A DNA stretch of 53,622 nucleotides, from assembly GCA_016936255.1 (NCBI GenBank), contig JAFGYE010000040.1, positions 1-53,622 of the forward strand, written 5' to 3'. How positions within the stretch are numbered: the first letter of the stretch is position 1; each line of letters starts with the position of its first letter. The notes beneath the pieces were generated by a model. That model was given only the letters and a program-made list of their open reading frames with translations, made no database searches and had not been told where the DNA came from. The translations under genes and the position numbers were made by a program. Positions 50,100-53,622 of this stretch are shown here, one piece after another. The stretch is from Marinifilaceae bacterium (GTDB lineage: Bacteria; Bacteroidota; Bacteroidia; Bacteroidales; Marinifilaceae).

Positions 50100-51008
50100 A
50101 TGAAACTTAAAATCTACTTTTTACTCCTCATTAGTTTCGTTTTTGTTACTAGCTCTGCTGCACAAAATTTTTTTAAGAAACAACAGATCTCTTTACTCAA
50201 CCAATGGGATCTTTTAGATACACTTAGTAATCAGTCGGGATTGTTTAAGGTAAAGCAATACAAACCGGTATATATATTATTGGGTAACTATTCCAACAAC
50301 ATCAATCAAAAACCTCAAAGTGATAACCCCAATAATTCAGTATCCGATAATATGTCGCTAAAACAGGTTGAGGTTAAATTTCAAATCAGTTTTAAAACGA
50401 AGGTTTTTAATGACTTAATGGGATCAAAACTGGGTGGTGATATATGGATGGGATATACTCAAACCTCCAGATGGCAAGTGTACAACCCCGATTTGTCTCG
50501 TCCATTTCGAGAGACGAACTACGAACCCGAAATCATGTATATCATGTCGACTCCATATAAAATATGTGGAATAAAGGGCATCTTTGCAGGGATTGGATTA
50601 AATCATCAAAGTAACGGACGATCCGATCCTTTGTCGCGTAGTTGGAATAGGCTGATTGCGCAAATAGCCTGGGAAAGCAAAAATTTAAGTATCATATTTA
50701 AACCCTGGTTACGTATTCAAGAGCCTGCCGACAAAGATAATAATCCGAATATTCAAAACTATATGGGCAGGGGAGAGCTAATGGCAGCTTATGGCAAAGG
50801 GCGGCACGATATTAGTCTGATTGCCCGACACTCTATGCGCTTTGGTAAGAATAATAGGGGAAGCTTTCAAATTGATTATGCCTTACAAATTTGGGATAAT
50901 TTAAAACTAAATGCTCAATTATTTCACGGTTATGGCGAGAGTCTGATTGATTTTAACCACAAACAAACAACAATTGGTATAGGTCTTTCGCTTACTCAGT
51001 GGAGGTAG
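50100..51008 (+). CDS. pldA: Outer-membrane phospholipase A
   Basis: 302 residues from ATG 50100, which gives a clean signal peptide (KLKIYFLLLISFVFVTSSAAQ); an ATG 30 bases upstream adds a polar start. The catalytic motif GLNHQSNGRSDPLSRSWNR holds the His, Ser and Asn triad of OMPLA (HQSNG and SRSWNR). YSNNINQKPQSDNP near the start and alternating beta strands fit the 12-strand barrel. OMPLA hydrolyses misplaced phospholipids in the outer leaflet, keeping the LPS layer intact; lptD is close by. The gene lies between ridA and a relic of ridA's 3' end. Confidence 0.92.
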   Translation: MKLKIYFLLLISFVFVTSSAAQNFFKKQQISLLNQWDLLDTLSNQSGLFKVKQYKPVYILLGNYSNNINQKPQSDNPNNSVSDNMSLKQVEVKFQISFKTKVFNDLMGSKLGGDIWMGYTQTSRWQVYNPDLSRPFRETNYEPEIMYIMSTPYKICGIKGIFAGIGLNHQSNGRSDPLSRSWNRLIAQIAWESKNLSIIFKPWLRIQEPADKDNNPNIQNYMGRGELMAAYGKGRHDISLIARHSMRFGKNNRGSFQIDYALQIWDNLKLNAQLFHGYGESLIDFNHKQTTIGIGLSLTQWR

Positions 51009-51010
51009 AA

Positions 51011-51055
51011 CTTATTCTAAAATAGTCACCCATTACTACTATTGCTGTAAAATAA
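51011..51055 (+). pseudogene. Relic of ridA 3' end
   Basis: In one frame the end reads T-I-A-V-K-stop, as in intact ridA (codons ACT ATT GCT GTA AAA TAA against ACC ATT GCA GTG AAA TAA), and both continue with ATTC. Upstream codons CTT-ATT-x-AAA recall L-I-E-I but are broken by an in-frame stop and a short insertion. Taken alone this is short, but the near-identical terminator that follows supports it. Confidence 0.5.
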
Positions 51056-51083
51056 ATTCTCTGAAACTTTAACAGGAAAAGTA

Positions 51084-51115
51084 AAGGCTGCGAATTTCCG
51101 AATTGGCAGCCTTTT
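51084..51115 (+). terminator. Duplicated copy of the ridA terminator
   Basis: Matches 50010-50041 over 32 bases with a single difference in the loop (TTCG to TCCG). It now serves pldA. It has four T after the stem instead of six. Confidence 0.88.
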
Positions 51116-51244
51116 GTGTGTTCTGGTCGGTTTTTAAATACAGCTATGCTGATCGTAATAGAGTAGGTTCTTACTGTGATGAATGCCTAATTTCTGCGGT
51201 TTAATTTTTGGGTCATCGCTATGGCATCATTCCTTTACTGATAA

Positions 51245-51469
51245 TTATTTGCCCGAATAGTAAGCATTGTTTTTGAGCCAATTATTTGTTTGTATGAAAG
51301 CAATTGATTTTGCAATCTTTTCAAATTTCCCTGGATAAGGATCCTCTGCCCAATGATTGGTGACACCAGAAAGGAAATCATCATCATTTTTATCCAGATC
51401 ATCTATTGTATCAAAAAAGTTTTTGCTATTGTAGAAGCTTATGGTTTGTTGTCCCGTATTTGGTATAAC
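51245..51469 (-). pseudogene. Gene remnant, 74 codons without a start
   Basis: An open stretch ending in TAA that encodes a protein-like sequence: SFYNSKNFFDTIDDLDKNDDD, FLSGVTNHWAEDPYPGKFEK, AKSIAFIQTNNWLKNNAYYSGK. It has no start codon and a stop just upstream, while another frame gives a short MNELYQIRDNKP, so this looks like the 3' end of a lost gene. Not recognised. It occupies most of the 51009-51516 gap together with the ridA relic. Confidence 0.4.
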
Positions 51470-51516
51470 TCATTCATTGTATGATATTGTAATTCTCTGA
51501 TAAGTAATAACTTATT

Positions 51517-51723
51517 TTAAGAATACCTTTTTTTGTTCTGCATAAAGCTATGTTTTGCAGTTTTATGTCTTTGGGTTAAAAAATAGATGATTGGCCCGGC
51601 TACAGGAGGCAGAAATGCCAACACCATTCTAAATCCGCCATTTCTTTCATTAATGTGGTTAATAGCATCAATAATGGCAAACAGGTGAAGGGCAAGTGTA
51701 AATAATGTGATTAGATAGTTCAT
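51517..51723 (-). CDS. Small membrane protein, PLD-nuclease N-terminal-like
   Basis: 68 residues with two hydrophobic segments. The pattern AIIDAINHINERNGGFRMVLAFLPPVAGPIIYFLTQRHK follows the short PLDc_N-type domain (two helices, an acidic-Asn turn, then L-P-x-x-G-P-x-x-Y). Such domains occur alone or before phospholipase-D-like nucleases. No partner gene is adjacent. The basic tail lies in the cytoplasm. Confidence 0.6.
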   Translation of the reverse strand: MNYLITLFTLALHLFAIIDAINHINERNGGFRMVLAFLPPVAGPIIYFLTQRHKTAKHSFMQNKKRYS

Positions 51724-52532
51724 GATTTAGGTTTTTTTGTTTTAAACCCCTAAATCTAAGCATAATCCCCCAAGGCGGAAACCATAATTGATATAAATTA
51801 TGATTCGAATTGTAAATGATATTTGTTTGTTGATAAAGCGTTAAGCTTAATCCCTGTTGGTTTATCCTAAATTAAGAAGCCAAAGTTGGTTGCAGGTAAG
51901 TTCTTGCTGTTTCGGGTAGCTTGGTTTAAAATGCAAACCTGTTAAAACCGATATACGGGTGGCGGAATACTTCAACGCGATGGTCGTAAATTGCTGCGCA
52001 GTGGCGGAATGCTTCAACGCGATGGTCAGGAATTGCTACGCGATGGCGGAATACTTCAACGCAATGGTCATGAATTGACACGTAGTGGCGGAATGTGTCA
52101 ACGCTGTAGCGGAAGATTAGTAAATATGAGTAGAAAAAGGCAAGTATGTGTTTTTACTTATTAACAGGCTTGTGAGGGCATGTTAAGCAAAGTCGAAGAG
52201 GTGTAATTTCTTAGCTAAAAAACAATTGAATGTGTAGGCGTTTGTATTTGCTCTTAAATTAAACAGAATGTAATATTTGGCTTTGTGAAGTTTGCTGGTA
52301 TTGATGATAATTTGATATTTGTTTAAATTTTATATTGCTTATTTTAAAACATTCTAAATTAGAATTGTAATACAATGTGTTACGCTTTGTGGCGGTTTAC
52401 TTATCTTTTTTGGAAAATGGATGCCAAATAGTAAAACAGTACATGTTAATATCATTAAGTATTATTTGTATGTAATCATAAGTGTTTGTAGCTTCAATAA
52501 ATATTATTTAACAAGCGAAACAGATTTTTAAT
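51724..52532. other. Long intergenic region with a 21/42-bp repeat
   Basis: About 810 bases between divergent genes. It holds CCCCTAAATC-type sequence near 51745, the tandem repeat at 51961-52114, and AT-rich sequence after 52200 with no gene-like frame. No terminator or exact promoter was found for the flanking genes. Confidence 0.5.
51961..52114. repeat. Tandem 42-bp repeat built from two 21-bp halves
   Basis: Units begin at 51961, 52003, 52045 and 52087 (the last partial), each starting GGCGGAAT. Each 42-bp unit is made of two similar 21-bp halves beginning TGGCGG and TGGTC, both ending near ACGCGA or GCGCAG. One plus-strand frame stays open through the array and encodes 7-residue repeats of type GGILQRD/GRKLLRS. 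It has no start codon before the second unit, so coding is doubtful. Confidence 0.8.
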
Positions 52533-53246
52533 ATGAATGATTCTAGATTTTACCATTGCTCCGATGCGGTTTTTATTTCCTGGGCAAGTAATTTTATTAA
52601 TTTAATTAAAGAAGAGCAGGCAAAGTTTTCTGTTTTTTCGGTGTATTTTACTCCTGAGAGAATTGCAGAAATTGAAGTTCTTTTTAACGAGGCAAATAAT
52701 ATCCCTTCCGATAAGGTGTATATTGATATTCAGGCCGAGGCTACGGCTGCCGTTAATAGTTGTGTCAAAAAGTGTGCGAAGTTTTTCCAGGCGTGCAAGT
52801 TTGATATAGAAATGGTGTTTGCCAACAAAAAACACATCTGGAATCAATTCGGTTTTAACGACTACGAAGAGGCCCGAAAATCGGGTAGGAATATGTTCAT
52901 GTTTTATTCTGATTTTTTATTGATTGCCAACCTTCATAAGGAAGCTCTGTTGAAAGGAGCATGGAAAGAGGAAACCTACCTTAAGATTGCGGATTATAAA
53001 GATAGTTTAAAGATATATATGGATCAGCAAACTAAGTGCAGGGTAGATCGCAGCCGTGCTGCCGACGAGCGCGTGGTAAGCTTAAATAAATTGTACGAAA
53101 TGCTGTCTATGTATCAAAAAGCGGCAAAAATTATATACATCGATAATGAGGAGATGCTGAAATGGTTTAAATTTCCTGTTACGGAGAATGGCAAAAAAGA
53201 GGAAGCTGAGGTACCGCTTGTTGAGGCGGAGAAAGATCTTGATTGA
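52533..53246 (+). CDS. Hypothetical helical protein (Bacteroidota)
   Basis: 237 residues, not recognised. No signal peptide or membrane segment. Mostly helical, with three Cys in the middle (NSCVKKCAKFFQACKFDIEM), a segment FANKKHIWNQFGFNDYEEARKSGRNMFMFYSDFLL, and a charged C-terminus (KKEEAEVPLVEAEKDLD). The sequence around KHIWNQFGFNDYEEARKS recalls a group of uncharacterised Bacteroidota proteins that often occur in several copies per genome. It ends with a terminator. Function unknown. Confidence 0.6.
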   Translation: MNDSRFYHCSDAVFISWASNFINLIKEEQAKFSVFSVYFTPERIAEIEVLFNEANNIPSDKVYIDIQAEATAAVNSCVKKCAKFFQACKFDIEMVFANKKHIWNQFGFNDYEEARKSGRNMFMFYSDFLLIANLHKEALLKGAWKEETYLKIADYKDSLKIYMDQQTKCRVDRSRAADERVVSLNKLYEMLSMYQKAAKIIYIDNEEMLKWFKFPVTENGKKEEAEVPLVEAEKDLD

Positions 53247-53268
53247 TGTATTGTTTTTTGTTTGATTA

Positions 53269-53301
53269 AACCCTCGGATTGTAACGATTCGAGGGTTTTT
53301 T
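53269..53301 (+). terminator. Terminator after the 52533-53246 gene
   Basis: An 8-bp stem AACCCTCG/CGAGGGTT with a 13-base loop that may pair further (GATT/GATT-like), followed by T6. It lies about 20 bases after the stop. Confidence 0.85.
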
Positions 53302-53537
53302 ATTGGTGTAAAACAGTTTTCTCTCCTTCCATTTATGGAATCATTAGAAACGGGTTTTGGATTTGTTTGAATTCAAGTCATTTGTTATTCAATTCGTGGG
53401 CTGTAAGGTGTTGGTTTTGTGCATCGTTTCGCAATCCATTGCGAATTATTTAAAATTCATATGAATAGTATTGATGTGTTCTAGAATAGTATTATATATC
53501 TGATATATAAACCATAAATTCTGAGATTTGTATGACT

Positions 53538-53622
53538 AAAGGTCAAAGGTCAAAGGTCAAAGGTCAAAGGTCAAAGGTCAAAGGTCAAAGGTCAAAGGTC
53601 AAAGGTCAAAGGTCAAAGGTCA
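53538..53622. repeat. Heptanucleotide microsatellite, (AAAGGTC)n
   Basis: Twelve uninterrupted copies of a 7-bp unit that run to the last base of the window, so the array continues beyond it. A period of 7 is not a multiple of 3, so copy-number change would shift any frame. The 53302-53537 stretch before it shows nothing clear. Confidence 0.95.

Overview
The window looks like chromosomal DNA of a free-living, probably marine, member of the Bacteroidota (order Bacteroidales/Marinilabiliales type). This is an inference. It rests on the low GC content, repeated Bacteroidota-type promoter elements (TAnnTTTG, often with a TTTG-like element about 20 bases upstream), a FecR/ECF sigma/TonB-receptor locus, a LytS/LytTR pair, a Bacteroidota-style LptD and MlaD, and protein composition throughout. 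I saw no rRNA, tRNA, CRISPR array, transposase or integrase.

Layout. 1-1.2 kb: 5' part of pstS (minus strand) with a four-unit Pho-box-like array upstream. 1.2-4.5 kb: a sirtuin, an AT-rich two-gene cassette, a decayed sirtuin copy, then fabG. 4.5-4.9 kb: eight tandem 41-bp hairpin repeats. 5-9.5 kb: a secreted solenoid-repeat protein followed by a LytS kinase, a kinase-like protein that has lost its catalytic His, and a LytTR regulator. 9.8-13 kb: secreted Ni-SOD, an ATP-grasp protein, sfsA and a YkgJ-type protein. 13-15.9 kb: two paralogous proteins of a family I do not recognise. 16.5-21.3 kb: a TetR regulator, an M3 peptidase, a small membrane protein, luxS-mtnN. 21.5-25.4 kb: oxyR, an ABM-fold protein, a GlsB-type membrane protein and ovoA (ovothiol synthesis). 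With Ni-SOD this gives the window an oxidative-stress theme. 25.4-32.8 kb: a TonB receptor, ECF sigma, FecR, and two LA_2272-repeat proteins, one carrying an STN domain; three copies of one promoter motif tie them into a regulon. 33-35.4 kb: small membrane proteins and a second ECF sigma locus. 35.9-41.7 kb: a cysteine-less Lpd-like flavoprotein, pyrBI behind an attenuator-like leader, a YigZ-family protein and a DMT transporter. 41.8-49 kb: dnaA, an MCE protein and an amidase sharing a C-terminal domain, and lptD. 49-53.6 kb: pabA/trpG, ridA, phospholipase A, gene relics, a 21/42-bp repeat, a hypothetical gene, and a 7-bp microsatellite that runs off the end.

Most notable: (i) the ECF promoter motif TAGGGkTA-N10-CAATTGTC at three operon starts, in a locus where the STN signalling domain sits on a repeat protein instead of on the receptor; (ii) a pyrBI leader that resembles the enterobacterial pyrL attenuator, with near-leaderless ORF, pause-type hairpin, U-rich run, and terminator inside the ORF; (iii) a kinase/pseudokinase/LytTR trio beside a repeat protein; (iv) two places where an intact gene is followed by unrelated gene(s) and then a decayed copy of its own 3' end (sirtuin, ridA). 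All family assignments come from motif reading; no database search was run.
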